Shown one piece after another: positions 9,546 through 18,199 of a stretch of 64,000 nt of DNA (the stretch's first letter is position 1; every line of letters starts with the position of its first letter). The stretch lies in the NCBI GenBank assembly GCA_944390145.1, contig CALXOY010000086.1:1-64000 (forward strand), in the 5' to 3' direction. The notes below the pieces were generated by a model that was given only the letters and a program-made list of their open reading frames with translations, had not been told where the DNA came from and made no database searches. The translations under genes were made by a program, and so were the position numbers. The stretch comes from an uncultured Duodenibacillus sp. (GTDB taxonomy: Bacteria > Pseudomonadota > Gammaproteobacteria > Burkholderiales > Burkholderiaceae_F).

Positions 9546-9748
9546 ATCTCGATCAATTCAATCACAACAGAACTCTTCACCATCATTCATTAAAACTCGC
9601 CATCTCCACCCAACATTTGGACAACCTCAATAAATACAAAAAAAAAGTTCCCTCGTCACCTTCATTTTTGCAGAGAATCCTTCAACGTTTTTCTCTAAAA
9701 TCCCCGCCCTTCGCTTTACTACCAGTCTTTTTAGGTCTTATCCATAGA

Positions 9749-9764
9749 TGTTTCACGTGAAACA
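9749..9764. other. parS: parS site 4
   Basis: An exact TGTTTCACGTGAAACA. It is preceded by the DnaA-like 9-mer TTATCCATA at 9738-9746. Confidence 0.95.
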
Positions 9765-9825
9765 TCCATTCAGTAAACATCAAAGGAGCATCTTTTATCG
9801 TTGTTCTATTAGGAATAAAGTCTTT

Positions 9826-9841
9826 TGTTCCACGTGAAACA
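9826..9841. other. parS: parS site 5 (one variant base)
   Basis: TGTTCCACGTGAAACA differs only at position 5, which is the degenerate position of the classical consensus TGTTNCACGTGAAACA. It ends 136 bp before the thiC start codon. Confidence 0.9.
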
Positions 9842-9977
9842 TAAGTTTTTGAATTAGTTACACGTAATCAATTAGATTTATTCCTCTTAGAAATCAATGG
9901 GTTATGTTGGTTTCATCGGTTGAAGCACCCCTAAACAGCTAAACTACTCGGACCTCAATTTTTTTGGTGTACTGTCT

Positions 9978-11618
9978 ATGTCCAAAAAGGCTTCCAACCT
10001 ATCCATTCAACCTCAGCGCCCTGCTTCGCCGCTTTTTAAGGGAAGGCTTGCAGGGGAACGTTTCTATGACATATCGAGCTGCGGTGAAAAAGTTCCCTTC
10101 CGTCGCATCCAACTAAGTCCAACACCTGAAGCTTTTGGCGGCAGTCCACAGCCTGCCATCTACCTCAACGACGTCACCGGCCCTTTTGGTGAGAATGGTA
10201 ATCAAACCCATCCAGTCAAAAGGAATCGCCCCGCCCCTGGATCCAAGACGCAGCTGGCGGCAGCAAAAGCAGGCATTGTGACCCCGGAAATGGCCTTTGT
10301 CGCATCTCGAGAAAATCTCTGCCGAGAGATTTTAAAAACAGAAGTCCAATCTCTAGGACAAAGCAAACTTTCCGAGTTATTGGCTCCGGCTTTGGAGGCG
10401 CCTTTGTTTACGCCTGAACAGGTGAGAGATTTGGTCGCCTCCAGAGAAGCAGTGATTCCCTGCAACTTCCAGCATCCTGAATGTGAACCGATGATCATTG
10501 GCAAACGTTTCTCCACAAAAATCAATGCCAACATCGGCACTTCGTCTTCATCAAAAGACTGGCATGAAGAGCTCGATAAGCTACAGGAAGCGCTGATTTG
10601 CGGAGCAGACACCGTCATGGACCTGTCAACAGGAAAGTCCATCCGTGAAACGCGTGAAATGATTCTTCGTCATTCCTGTGTGCCCGTCGGCACTGTTCCC
10701 ATTTATGAAACCCTTGAGAGAGCCGGCGGAAAGCCGGAGCAAATGTCCTGGGATCTGTTTAAAGAGGTGATGACAGAACAAGCCGAGCAAGGCGTCGACT
10801 ACATGACAATCCATGCCGGCCTGCTTGCCTCACACGTCGAACTGACACGCAGCCGACTGACCGGCATTGTGTCCCGCGGCGGCGGACTCATCACCGTATG
10901 GATGAGAAAACACCGCAAGGAGAATTTTCTTTACGATCATTTCGACGAAATTTTGAATATCGCCGCCCACTATGATGTAACGCTGTCTTTGGGAGACGGA
11001 CTGCGTTCCGGAAGCCTTCACGATGGCAACGATGCCGCGCAATTTGCAGAACTCAAAACCTTGGGTGAACTAAATCGCCTGGCCGGCAAGCGTGATGTTC
11101 AAGTCATGATTGAAGGCCCCGGACACATTCCTTTAAACGGGATTTCCATGAATCAGGTTCGCGAGGAGGCCTACTGCAACAAAGCCCCCTTCTATACGCT
11201 CGGACCGCTGGTCACCGATTGTGGAGCAGGGTACGACCACGTGACGGCTGCCATCGGCGGCGCCATCATCGGAGCTTGTGGTACCGCTATGCTGTGTTAT
11301 GTCACGCCAAAAGAGCATCTAGGACTGCCTGACTCCAATGATGTTCGAGAGGGACTTGCCGTCTTTCGCATTGCAGCGCATGCCGCCGACATTGCCAGAG
11401 GCGTGCCCGGAGCTGCAATCCGCGACCTGATGATGAGTTCAGCGCGTTTTGAATTCCGTTGGAATGACCAGTTCAACTTATCCGTTGATCCTGCCCGAGC
11501 CGCCTCCATGCATGATGAAACGCTTGGCGGGACAGGCGGCAGGGATGCGCATTTCTGCAGCATGTGCGGCCCGGGCTTCTGCCCGATGAAGCTTGCACGG
11601 GATTTGTTTGACGACTAA
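9978..11618 (+). CDS. thiC: Phosphomethylpyrimidine synthase ThiC
   Basis: A 546-residue radical SAM enzyme that rearranges 5-aminoimidazole ribotide into the HMP-phosphate pyrimidine of thiamine. The C-terminal cluster motif is Cys527-x2-Cys530-x4-Cys535. Core motifs such as NANIGTSS, GADTVMDLSTG, EGPGHIPLNG and DCGAGYDHVTAAIGGA are intact. It is shorter than E. coli ThiC (631 aa), mainly at the N-terminus. No thiamine riboswitch is recognisable in the 136 nt before the start or elsewhere in the upstream spacer, and no other thiamine gene is in the window. Confidence 0.96.
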   Translation: MSKKASNLSIQPQRPASPLFKGRLAGERFYDISSCGEKVPFRRIQLSPTPEAFGGSPQPAIYLNDVTGPFGENGNQTHPVKRNRPAPGSKTQLAAAKAGIVTPEMAFVASRENLCREILKTEVQSLGQSKLSELLAPALEAPLFTPEQVRDLVASREAVIPCNFQHPECEPMIIGKRFSTKINANIGTSSSSKDWHEELDKLQEALICGADTVMDLSTGKSIRETREMILRHSCVPVGTVPIYETLERAGGKPEQMSWDLFKEVMTEQAEQGVDYMTIHAGLLASHVELTRSRLTGIVSRGGGLITVWMRKHRKENFLYDHFDEILNIAAHYDVTLSLGDGLRSGSLHDGNDAAQFAELKTLGELNRLAGKRDVQVMIEGPGHIPLNGISMNQVREEAYCNKAPFYTLGPLVTDCGAGYDHVTAAIGGAIIGACGTAMLCYVTPKEHLGLPDSNDVREGLAVFRIAAHAADIARGVPGAAIRDLMMSSARFEFRWNDQFNLSVDPARAASMHDETLGGTGGRDAHFCSMCGPGFCPMKLARDLFDD

Positions 11619-11658
11619 CGCCCGCACAATGGGGCATTCAACTCCAATATTCTTTTCT

Positions 11659-12000
11659 CTACTTGGGATCAGCAGTCTCGTCAGGCTGCTGATTTCTTTT
11701 TCTGCCGACAAAATACCAGCTTATGAGAAGCAGGGGCCAGAAGAAAGCACTGACAATCCATTTCATCATCAGCCCGGCACTCAGTTTTTTCGCAGCGCTT
11801 TTGTAGGTCAGCGAAAAAATCGTAATGGCTCCTGCCGCCCCCCACAATAAAATGACGCAGTAGGTCAAAGCCCTCTGGTTGTACGTCTCACCAAAGGACG
11901 CAACAAAAGCTGCAATGGGAACACAGGCAACCGCCACAATAGCGGCGCAGACTGCGGCTGCAATAGTGTTCTGTGTAGAGTTTTTAGGCGGCAGGCTCAT
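11659..12000 (-). CDS. Small three-helix membrane protein, unknown function
   Basis: A 113-residue protein with three hydrophobic segments (about residues 12-35, 46-63 and 80-99) and a charged C-terminus ending RKRNQQPDETADPK. I do not recognise the family. It converges on thiC, and its last 14 codons overlap the apparent thiC terminator hairpin. It is divergent from mnmE, 71 nt away. Hydrophobic pattern and clean spacing suggest it is real, but no function can be assigned. Confidence 0.6.
   Translation of the reverse strand: MSLPPKNSTQNTIAAAVCAAIVAVACVPIAAFVASFGETYNQRALTYCVILLWGAAGAITIFSLTYKSAAKKLSAGLMMKWIVSAFFWPLLLISWYFVGRKRNQQPDETADPK
11668..11702 (+). terminator. Intrinsic terminator of thiC
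   Basis: ATCAGCAG (11668-11675) pairs perfectly with CTGCTGAT (11686-11693), a 10-nt loop between, followed by TTTCTTTTTC. It ends the thiC transcript inside the 3' end of the opposing small membrane-protein gene. Confidence 0.8.
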
Positions 12001-12071
12001 AATATGATCACGTCGTCAGTGCTTGGTGAAACGACAAATATACCTCAGTCAATTCCTCTTCATGCTTGCGT

Positions 12072-13448
12072 ATGCTCTCTGAAAAAGATCCGATCATTGC
12101 CCGAAGCACAGCTCCCGGAAGGGGAGGCATCGGGGTGATCCGTTTATCAGGAAATTTAAAACAAGTGAATAATATTTCACATGTTCTATTTCCAAACAAA
12201 ACCCTGACGCCCCGTCATGCACACCTTTTGCCTGTGAAGGATGAACATGGAAACTTGATTGACAAGGCGATCGTGATTCTTTTCATGGCTCCGTCTTCGT
12301 ACACTGGTGAAACCGTACTGGAAATCCAGGCACACGGCGGTCAGGCTCTTCTGCAGCTTATTTTGGAAAGATGCCTGCAGGTGGGCAAATCTGAAGGGCT
12401 CAGACTTGCCGCCCCCGGCGAGTTCACCCAGCGCGCTTTTCTCAACAACCGCATGGATCTGGCGCAGGCCGAGGCAGTGGCGGACTTGATTGAAGCCGGT
12501 TCGGCGTCGGCTGTCCGCGCAGCTGCCAGATCCCTGCAAGGGGAGTTCTCACGCCGCATTCAATCCATCAACACAGATCTGCTGGAGCTGCGTGCCTACA
12601 TTGAAGCCACGATTGATTTTCCTGAAGAGGAGATCGATTTTATTGAAGAAGGCCGCGTCAACGAACGTGTTGCAGAGATTGAAAACAAGCTCTCGCAATT
12701 GCAGCAGGTCGCCATGCGCGGCAAGGTTCTGCGCGAAGGTCTTACCGTCGTTCTGGCCGGAGCTCCAAACGTTGGCAAAAGCTCCTTGATGAACACGCTT
12801 GCCTGCGAAGATGTCGCCATTGTCACGGACATCGCCGGCACAACGCGCGACCGCATTGCACACACCATCCATCTTGATGGACTGGCTGTGAATTTAATTG
12901 ATACCGCAGGGCTGCACCACACCAACGACAAGGTGGAGCAAATCGGCATTGAACGCACGCTGGAGGCGGTTGAGAACGCCGACATTGTGCTGCTTTTAAA
13001 AAGCGCGGATCAAAAGGAGGCGGAAAGTCAGGAAGAGGCCATGTCTTTGATCCAGCCAAGGCTCAGGGAGGGCGTTCAATTTCTTCATATCTTCAACAAG
13101 ATTGATCTTGTGGAGGGCTCCGCTCAAAAAGAGTCGGATGCCATCGGCATTTCCGTCAAAACAGGCGAAGGCATTGATGCTTTGATTCAACGTCTCAAAG
13201 CGATTGCCGGAGAGTCTGACAATGCTGAGGGGGATTTTCTGGCCCGCGCAAGACACCTTGACTGCATTGCCCGCGCTTGCGAGCACATTCGCCTGATTTC
13301 CGGGGAATGCGTCGGCAAAACGGTGGGGCTTGATATCGCCGCTGAAGAATTGCGTCTGGCAGGCATGGCCCTGGGGGAAATCGTTGGGAAAACCACTTCG
13401 GACGATCTGCTGGGAATGATCTTTTCCAAGTTCTGCATCGGAAAATGA
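12072..13448 (+). CDS. mnmE: tRNA modification GTPase MnmE
   Basis: A 458-residue GTPase that partners MnmG in U34 tRNA modification. Order of domains: N-terminal folate-binding domain (IIARSTAPGRGGIGVIRLSG, then HGGQALLQLI), a helical domain, and an inserted G domain with P-loop GAPNVGKSSLMN, switch TDIAGTTRD, DTAGLH and NKID. It closes with the catalytic C-terminal FCIGK, whose cysteine is essential in the family. I chose the ATG at 12072 over an in-frame TTG two codons earlier because it fits the usual length (E. coli 454). Confidence 0.96.
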   Translation: MLSEKDPIIARSTAPGRGGIGVIRLSGNLKQVNNISHVLFPNKTLTPRHAHLLPVKDEHGNLIDKAIVILFMAPSSYTGETVLEIQAHGGQALLQLILERCLQVGKSEGLRLAAPGEFTQRAFLNNRMDLAQAEAVADLIEAGSASAVRAAARSLQGEFSRRIQSINTDLLELRAYIEATIDFPEEEIDFIEEGRVNERVAEIENKLSQLQQVAMRGKVLREGLTVVLAGAPNVGKSSLMNTLACEDVAIVTDIAGTTRDRIAHTIHLDGLAVNLIDTAGLHHTNDKVEQIGIERTLEAVENADIVLLLKSADQKEAESQEEAMSLIQPRLREGVQFLHIFNKIDLVEGSAQKESDAIGISVKTGEGIDALIQRLKAIAGESDNAEGDFLARARHLDCIARACEHIRLISGECVGKTVGLDIAAEELRLAGMALGEIVGKTTSDDLLGMIFSKFCIGK

Positions 13449-13453
13449 TCATG

Positions 13454-13487
13454 AAAAAGGGAGGGGGCTGTCAGGCACTCCTCCCTT
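13454..13487 (-). terminator. Terminator after yidC (bidirectional hairpin)
   Basis: AAGGGAGG (13457-13464) pairs with CCTCCCTT (13480-13487). The A-run at 13454-13458 gives a U-tract on the minus strand, so it ends the rpmH-rnpA-yidD-yidC transcript. The hairpin may also stop mnmE transcription from the other side. Confidence 0.75.
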
Positions 13488-13512
13488 ACGCCTTCCAAAG
13501 GCAGACCGTGCT

Positions 13513-15261
13513 TTAGTGGTTCACGGCATTCAGACGCTTGGCTCTATCCTTGGCGATCTGCTTGTTGACGTACCACTGCTGTGCAATCGAAAGCACATTG
13601 TTCGTCAACCAGTAGAGAACCAGACCGGCCGGGAAGAAGAAGAACATGACGCCGAAGATAAGCGGCATGATCACCATCATCTTGGCCTGCATGGGATCGG
13701 TCGGCGTCGGATTGAGCTTGATCTGCAGGAACATCGTTGCCATCATGATCGCAGGCAGAATGAACCAGGGATCAGGGCTCGCCAGATCGCTCACCCAACC
13801 AAGCCATGCGGAATCGCGCAGTTCAACCGAGGCCAGAAGCACCCAATACAACGCGAGGAACACGGGAATCTGCAGCAGAATGGGCAGACAGCCGCCGATC
13901 GGATTGATTTTCTCCTTGCGGTAGAGCTCCATGATCGCCTGCTGGTAGCGCTGCTTGTCGTCTGCGTACTGCTCCTGCAAGGCTTTCATGCGGGGCGTAA
14001 CCTCCTTCATGCGGGCCATGGACTTGTAGCCGGCAGCCGAAATGGGATAGAGAATCAGCTTCACCAGCAAGGTGAGCAGCACAATGGACCAGCCCCAGTT
14101 GCCGCACAGTCCGTGCATGAAGTGCAGGATGGAGTAGATGGGCTTGGCAAGGAATGTCAGCCAGCCGTAGTCGACCACCAGATCCAACCCGTCGGCAAGA
14201 TAGGAAAGGCGGGCCTGATCCTGCGGTCCGATGTAGAGAGTCGCAGCCGTCTTGACAGTCTGGTTGGGCTCAACCGTTTCAATGCGGTGAATAGATCCAA
14301 CGGCAAAGAGGTTCTGATCCAGCTTGGCCGTGTAGTACTCCCTCTGATACTTTCCTTCCTCGCCGCGAACATCCGTCCAAGCCGAAATGAAGTAGTGCTG
14401 AATCATGGCAATCCAGCCGCTGTTGGAATTGGCAACATGGCCGGCCTTGTCACTGATGTCGTCAAAGGAAATCTTCTGGAACTTGTCCTCTTCGGTGTAG
14501 ATCGCCGGGCCCGTGTACGTGTAGTAGAAGGAGCTCTGACCTTCCGGCGTATTGCCGTCGCGCGTGAGCTGGTAGTAGACCGACGGACGGATGCTCTCAC
14601 CGCTGTTGTTAGTGAGTTCATTGCGCACGGTAATTGAGTAGCGGCCGTCAGAGAGCTCGAAACTCTTGCGGACCGTGACATTGTTCACCGTGGACTCGAA
14701 AACAGCAGTGTAGACATTCACCTCACGGCCGAGCTCATTGTCCATGCGCTTTTCGGTCTTCGTGCCGAGGTACTTGAAAGGCGACTTGTGATTGGGGTAT
14801 TCGCCGCCGATGAAGCCGCTTTGCGCCACATAAACGCTCTTGGGAGAAACATTGAGCAGCTCAATGTTGGGACGCGGCGAAGGCTCCTTGCCGAGGATCA
14901 TGCCGGCAATGCCCACTTCGGTCCAATCAGCCTGCTGGTGCTCCTTCAGAAGGACGGCATGCGTCACAACGGCGCCCACCTCGTCGATCGTCAGCTTGAG
15001 CATGTCGTTGCTGACTTCAACAGGCTTCTTCACATCGATCATGCCCTTGGCAACAGCCTCGGCTCCGCTTCCCGAGGTGGGAACGGCATCAGCCGATGCT
15101 TCCGGCGTTTTGGAGGCCTCAGCAGTCTGTTCAACCTTCGTTGCTTCAGGTTCCCCGAAAAATGAGGGCTTTCCGTTGTAGACGTTCCAGTTGTCCCACA
15201 GCATGAAGCAGGAGGCCACCAGGATCACCCACATGAGGGTACGTTGAAAATCGCTTCCCAT
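13513..15261 (-). CDS. yidC: Membrane protein insertase YidC
   Basis: A 582-residue inner-membrane insertase. The N-terminal hydrophobic anchor (TLMWVILVASCFMLWDNWNV) precedes a large periplasmic beta domain (about residues 60-360). The conserved five-helix core starts near WGWSIVLLTLLVKLILYPIS and ends with GLVLYWLTNNVLSIAQQWYVN. Slightly longer than E. coli YidC (548) because of a Ser/Ala/Glu-rich linker after the anchor. It is last in the rpmH-rnpA-yidD-yidC operon and faces mnmE tail to tail. Confidence 0.97.
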   Translation of the reverse strand: MGSDFQRTLMWVILVASCFMLWDNWNVYNGKPSFFGEPEATKVEQTAEASKTPEASADAVPTSGSGAEAVAKGMIDVKKPVEVSNDMLKLTIDEVGAVVTHAVLLKEHQQADWTEVGIAGMILGKEPSPRPNIELLNVSPKSVYVAQSGFIGGEYPNHKSPFKYLGTKTEKRMDNELGREVNVYTAVFESTVNNVTVRKSFELSDGRYSITVRNELTNNSGESIRPSVYYQLTRDGNTPEGQSSFYYTYTGPAIYTEEDKFQKISFDDISDKAGHVANSNSGWIAMIQHYFISAWTDVRGEEGKYQREYYTAKLDQNLFAVGSIHRIETVEPNQTVKTAATLYIGPQDQARLSYLADGLDLVVDYGWLTFLAKPIYSILHFMHGLCGNWGWSIVLLTLLVKLILYPISAAGYKSMARMKEVTPRMKALQEQYADDKQRYQQAIMELYRKEKINPIGGCLPILLQIPVFLALYWVLLASVELRDSAWLGWVSDLASPDPWFILPAIMMATMFLQIKLNPTPTDPMQAKMMVIMPLIFGVMFFFFPAGLVLYWLTNNVLSIAQQWYVNKQIAKDRAKRLNAVNH

Positions 15262-15301
15262 ATCAGGTCCAAATCTTTCTGTTGTCTAGGTCGTCGAAAC
15301 T

Positions 15302-15565
15302 TTACTTGGATGACTGTCCGTGTTCATCGTGCCGCCAGCAGCGCCAGTGGAACTCATCGGGCACCGGATCATAGCCGCTGCCGCCCAAGGGGTGGCATCT
15401 TGCCAGTCGCGCCAACGTCATCCACAGCCCTTTGAGAGCTCCGTGCTTTTCAAAAGCCTCTATGGCGTAGTTGGAACATGTCGGAATAAACCGGCATTGA
15501 TGTCCAACCCATGGGGACAATGTGAGCTGATAAAAGCGAACCAGAGCGATGAACACGCGCTTCAT
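15302..15565 (-). CDS. yidD: Membrane protein insertion efficiency factor YidD
   Basis: An 87-residue protein with the family signature [24 protein letters not shown] and [16 protein letters not shown], including the three conserved cysteines. It aids YidC-dependent insertion and sits at the inner membrane. I chose the ATG at 15563-15565, which overlaps the rnpA stop codon as TGATG and gives the usual length (E. coli 85), rather than an ATG 16 codons upstream inside rnpA. This overlap implies coupled translation. Confidence 0.93.
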   Translation of the reverse strand: MKRVFIALVRFYQLTLSPWVGHQCRFIPTCSNYAIEAFEKHGALKGLWMTLARLARCHPLGGSGYDPVPDEFHWRCWRHDEHGQSSK

Positions 15566-16020
15566 CACTTTTCTGATTCGCTTGAAAACTCCATTGCCCG
15601 GAGCCTTTTGCAAAGCGCCGCCAATGCAAGTTCAGAACTGCGCCGGACATTTTCCTTGGCCTGCCGCACCGTCACCGCATCACGAACTAGAAGCGACGTG
15701 CGATAGCGCAGACTCACGTCAAGGCCAAAGCCGCGTTTAGCGCAAAGTTTTCTGACTTCCGGCAGAAAGGCGCGTGCACACTCTCGCATGATGCGTTTGA
15801 CAAGCGCCCGATCCACGGAACGCCTGACATTTTTCTTTCCGACGGTAAAACCAAAACGGACGAGATCCGTACGCCTGTGCGCCATGGCGCACACACTCAC
15901 GGAATCGCGTCCGAGTCGGATGCTTCCGGGGCCTTGCCCGCGCATAAGGCTTCCAAAATCCTCCGACTTGAGAATCCGAGACGATTTTGGAAACTTGCCA
16001 GCGCAAAGCCCGGAAGTCAT
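15565..16020 (-). CDS. rnpA: Ribonuclease P protein component
   Basis: A basic 151-residue protein that binds the RNase P RNA and the 5' leader of pre-tRNAs. The RNR-type motif appears as [15 protein letters not shown], with [14 protein letters not shown] just before it. It is longer than E. coli RnpA (119) at both ends. I prefer the ATG at 16020 because AGGGTGAG lies about 6 nt upstream; a GTG three codons earlier is also possible. It follows rpmH by 36 nt in the conserved order. Confidence 0.93.
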   Translation of the reverse strand: MTSGLCAGKFPKSSRILKSEDFGSLMRGQGPGSIRLGRDSVSVCAMAHRRTDLVRFGFTVGKKNVRRSVDRALVKRIMRECARAFLPEVRKLCAKRGFGLDVSLRYRTSLLVRDAVTVRQAKENVRRSSELALAALCKRLRAMEFSSESEK

Positions 16021-16056
16021 ATATCTCACCCTATGGCTGCGTCAATCAGCAGCTGC

Positions 16057-16197
16057 TTAGAGGGCGAGAACGTGACGTCCCTTACGACGGCGACGAGCCA
16101 GAACAGCACGACCGCTCTTCGTGCGGGAGCGCACGAGAAAACCATGCGTGCGGGCACGCTTGATCTTGGAAGGTTGGTAGGTACGCTTGGTTGCCAT
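16057..16197 (-). CDS. rpmH: 50S ribosomal protein L34
   Basis: A 46-residue, strongly basic protein reading [20 protein letters not shown] and ending in [12 protein letters not shown]. This is L34, universally next to rnpA. It carries two extra residues (Ala-Thr) after the initiator Met compared with the common MKRTYQPS start. The promoter must lie in the 516-bp spacer shared with dnaA. Confidence 0.96.
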   Translation of the reverse strand: MATKRTYQPSKIKRARTHGFLVRSRTKSGRAVLARRRRKGRHVLAL

Positions 16198-16713
16198 GAT
16201 TGTTTCCCAGCAATAGTTGTCAAACGGGTTTATTCATCGGCGTTGCCGTTTTCTGAGGCAATGATGAATGGAAAACTTCGCGCACTCATTGCCATGGGCA
16301 GCCCCGGGTCAATTTAGACGGAGTCGGGCAGAAAACACGGGGAAATTCCGCACCCGCTGCATCCGGCAGCGGCGCAAAACGTCCTCCTCTTGTCAGAGGA
16401 CTCCGAAAAGCCTGATATTAAACCTTATTTTTGGTATTTCTGTCAAATATTCGGGACCAACAAAATTTGGCCGCCTTCCGTAAAAAATTTTTTCACTCCC
16501 CGGGATCACAGGATTTAGTGTTTTCTTCATCAGCAGGTTCAATGAGTCGTGCAGGCGGTTTTATTTCCTCCCCGTGCAGCGGAAACCGCACACAGCGAAG
16601 CTTTTTTTCACCGGCTAAAATGAGCGCCCCGATCAATACTCCCGTTTCAACCTGACGCGGACTGCAGCGCTTTCTGCCGCAGATCCCTTGGAGTGCTTTT
16701 TTCTTTTTTCCCT
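16198..16713. promoter_or_regulatory. rpmH-dnaA divergent promoter region
   Basis: A 516-bp spacer between divergent rpmH and dnaA. It holds a CCGCTGC/GCAGCGG hairpin (16354-16372) and an AT-rich patch near 16413-16450. A possible plus-strand promoter is TTGTCA (16390-16395) and GATATT (16414-16419) with an 18-bp spacer. I found no exact TTATCCACA on either strand, so it is unlikely to be oriC although many bacteria place it here. No small gene was found. Confidence 0.5.
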
Positions 16714-18060
16714 ATGAGTGATTTCTGGACCGATTGTTTGGAGCAAATCAAGGCAGACACGCCACATGATGTCTATCAGACCTGGTTTGCAGATCTGACG
16801 GCGGAAGTGGAGCTCGAAGCCGGCTCCATCACGATTCTGGCCCCCTCCGGAGCCAAACTGCGCACGGTGCGCGAGTCCTATGGCTCCACCATCACTCAAT
16901 ATGTCAGACGGCTTGCCGGCAAGGATATGGACATCGTCTGGGCGGTTGCCGACAACGGTCCTTCGACTTCGTTTTCTGCCCCGCAAACAGAAGACAAGCA
17001 GCCTGACATTTCCGCCACCGGCCTGCTGCCCTACCTCACCTTTGAAAACCTGGTGGAAGGTCAGGCAAACCAGATGGCCTATGCCTCGGCGCTGCAAGTG
17101 GCTTCCAGCACCAAGTCCATCTACAACCCCCTCTTTATTTACGGCGGCGTCGGTTTGGGCAAAACCCATTTGATGCACGCCATCGGCAATCGTTTTCTCA
17201 AGAACAACCCCAAGGCGAAGGTGTTGTGCGTCTCCGCCCAGCAGTACACCCATGAGTTTGTCGATGCGATACGCCTGAAAAACGTCAATCTCGACCGCTA
17301 CACGGAGGCAATGCGCAAGTTCGATGAGCGCTACCGCAACATCGACATGCTGCTGATCGACGATATTCAAAGCTTTCGGGACAAAGATGGCACGCAGACC
17401 AACTTCTTTCTGACTTTCGAGAACATGGTGCCGCACGGCAAGCAGATTGTGCTTACAAGCGACACCTACCCAAAGAACCTGCCGGAGTTTCAGGATCGTC
17501 TTCTGAGCCGCTTGACGCAGGGGCTCATTGTGATGATCGAGCCTCCCGAATTCGAGATGCGCGTTCAGATCCTGCTGCAAAAGGCGGAGCGCTCGGGGCT
17601 TGAAATGCCGCAGGAAGTTGCGGAAATCATCGCCAAGCGCATCAAGAGCAACGTGCGCGAGCTCGAAGGCGCGGTGCAGCAGATCCTGGCCTACACGCGC
17701 TTTCATCAGGTTCCTGTGACCATTGACACCGCCAAGATGGCTTTACGCGACATCTTCAAGGCCTCGGCCACGCCGGTGACGATTGAGAATATTCAGAAAA
17801 CTGTTGCCGAGTACTACGGCATCAAACCCGGCGACATCGTGGCCAAATCGAGAAAAGCCAACCTGGTGCGGGCAAGGCAGGTCGCCATGTACCTGTCCAA
17901 GGAATTGACCAACAAGAGTCTGCCGGAAATCGGCGCCATGTTTGGCGGCAGGGATCACACCACCGTCATCTACGCACACCGGAAAGTCAACAGCGACCGC
18001 AACACGGACGAAGCTCTCAAGCATGACATTCATCTGCTTGAGCAGCGGTTGAAAAACTAG
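16714..18060 (+). CDS. dnaA: Replication initiator DnaA
   Basis: A 448-residue AAA+ initiator that binds TTATCCACA boxes at oriC. Domain I is at the N-terminus (MSDFWTDCLEQIKADTPHDV), a short linker spans about residues 80-105, and Walker A GGVGLGKTH is at 144-152 with Walker B MLLIDDIQ. The DNA-binding domain IV carries GGRDHTTVIYAHRK. I chose the ATG at 16714 over a GTG seven codons upstream. The matching DnaA boxes are not next to the gene but at 25.1-25.5 kb. Confidence 0.97.
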   Translation: MSDFWTDCLEQIKADTPHDVYQTWFADLTAEVELEAGSITILAPSGAKLRTVRESYGSTITQYVRRLAGKDMDIVWAVADNGPSTSFSAPQTEDKQPDISATGLLPYLTFENLVEGQANQMAYASALQVASSTKSIYNPLFIYGGVGLGKTHLMHAIGNRFLKNNPKAKVLCVSAQQYTHEFVDAIRLKNVNLDRYTEAMRKFDERYRNIDMLLIDDIQSFRDKDGTQTNFFLTFENMVPHGKQIVLTSDTYPKNLPEFQDRLLSRLTQGLIVMIEPPEFEMRVQILLQKAERSGLEMPQEVAEIIAKRIKSNVRELEGAVQQILAYTRFHQVPVTIDTAKMALRDIFKASATPVTIENIQKTVAEYYGIKPGDIVAKSRKANLVRARQVAMYLSKELTNKSLPEIGAMFGGRDHTTVIYAHRKVNSDRNTDEALKHDIHLLEQRLKN

Positions 18061-18199
18061 CCGGATTTCATCATTTTTCCGGCATTCGCGCGCTTTGCGC
18101 GGACGTCGAAACCCATCAAAATCGGTAAAATTGCCTGATTCGCGCGTGCGCCCGCGAGGGTGTGTTGTGCTCATGATTTTTAGAGGCAGAAGTAGTTCC

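Larger units (their letters stand above)
8043..9977. other. 1.9-kb non-coding, AT-rich region with parS sites (putative centromere)
   Basis: No open reading frame here exceeds about 75 codons or resembles a known protein. The stretch lies between divergent mnmG and thiC. A sample line (9601-9660) is 24/60 G+C, against 36/60 at 21901-21960. It contains five copies of the ParB-binding palindrome, clustered at both ends (8444-8517 and 9530-9841), about 1 kb apart. One DnaA-like 9-mer (TTATCCATA, 9738-9746) adjoins a parS. I found no tRNA, transposase or TPP riboswitch. Promoters for mnmG and thiC must lie at its edges. Confidence 0.75.

Noticed and set aside
16198..16713. oriC in the rpmH-dnaA spacer
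   Set aside because: No exact DnaA box on either strand here, whereas 25.1-25.5 kb has many with an unwinding element.
16633..17706. 357-codon minus-strand frame opposite dnaA
   Set aside because: Shadow of dnaA caused by codon bias; no recognisable protein, and no ribosome site.
18095..18199. 35-codon upstream extension of dnaN
   Set aside because: The clamp family starts at the MQF ATG at 18200; the extension is basic, unrelated sequence.
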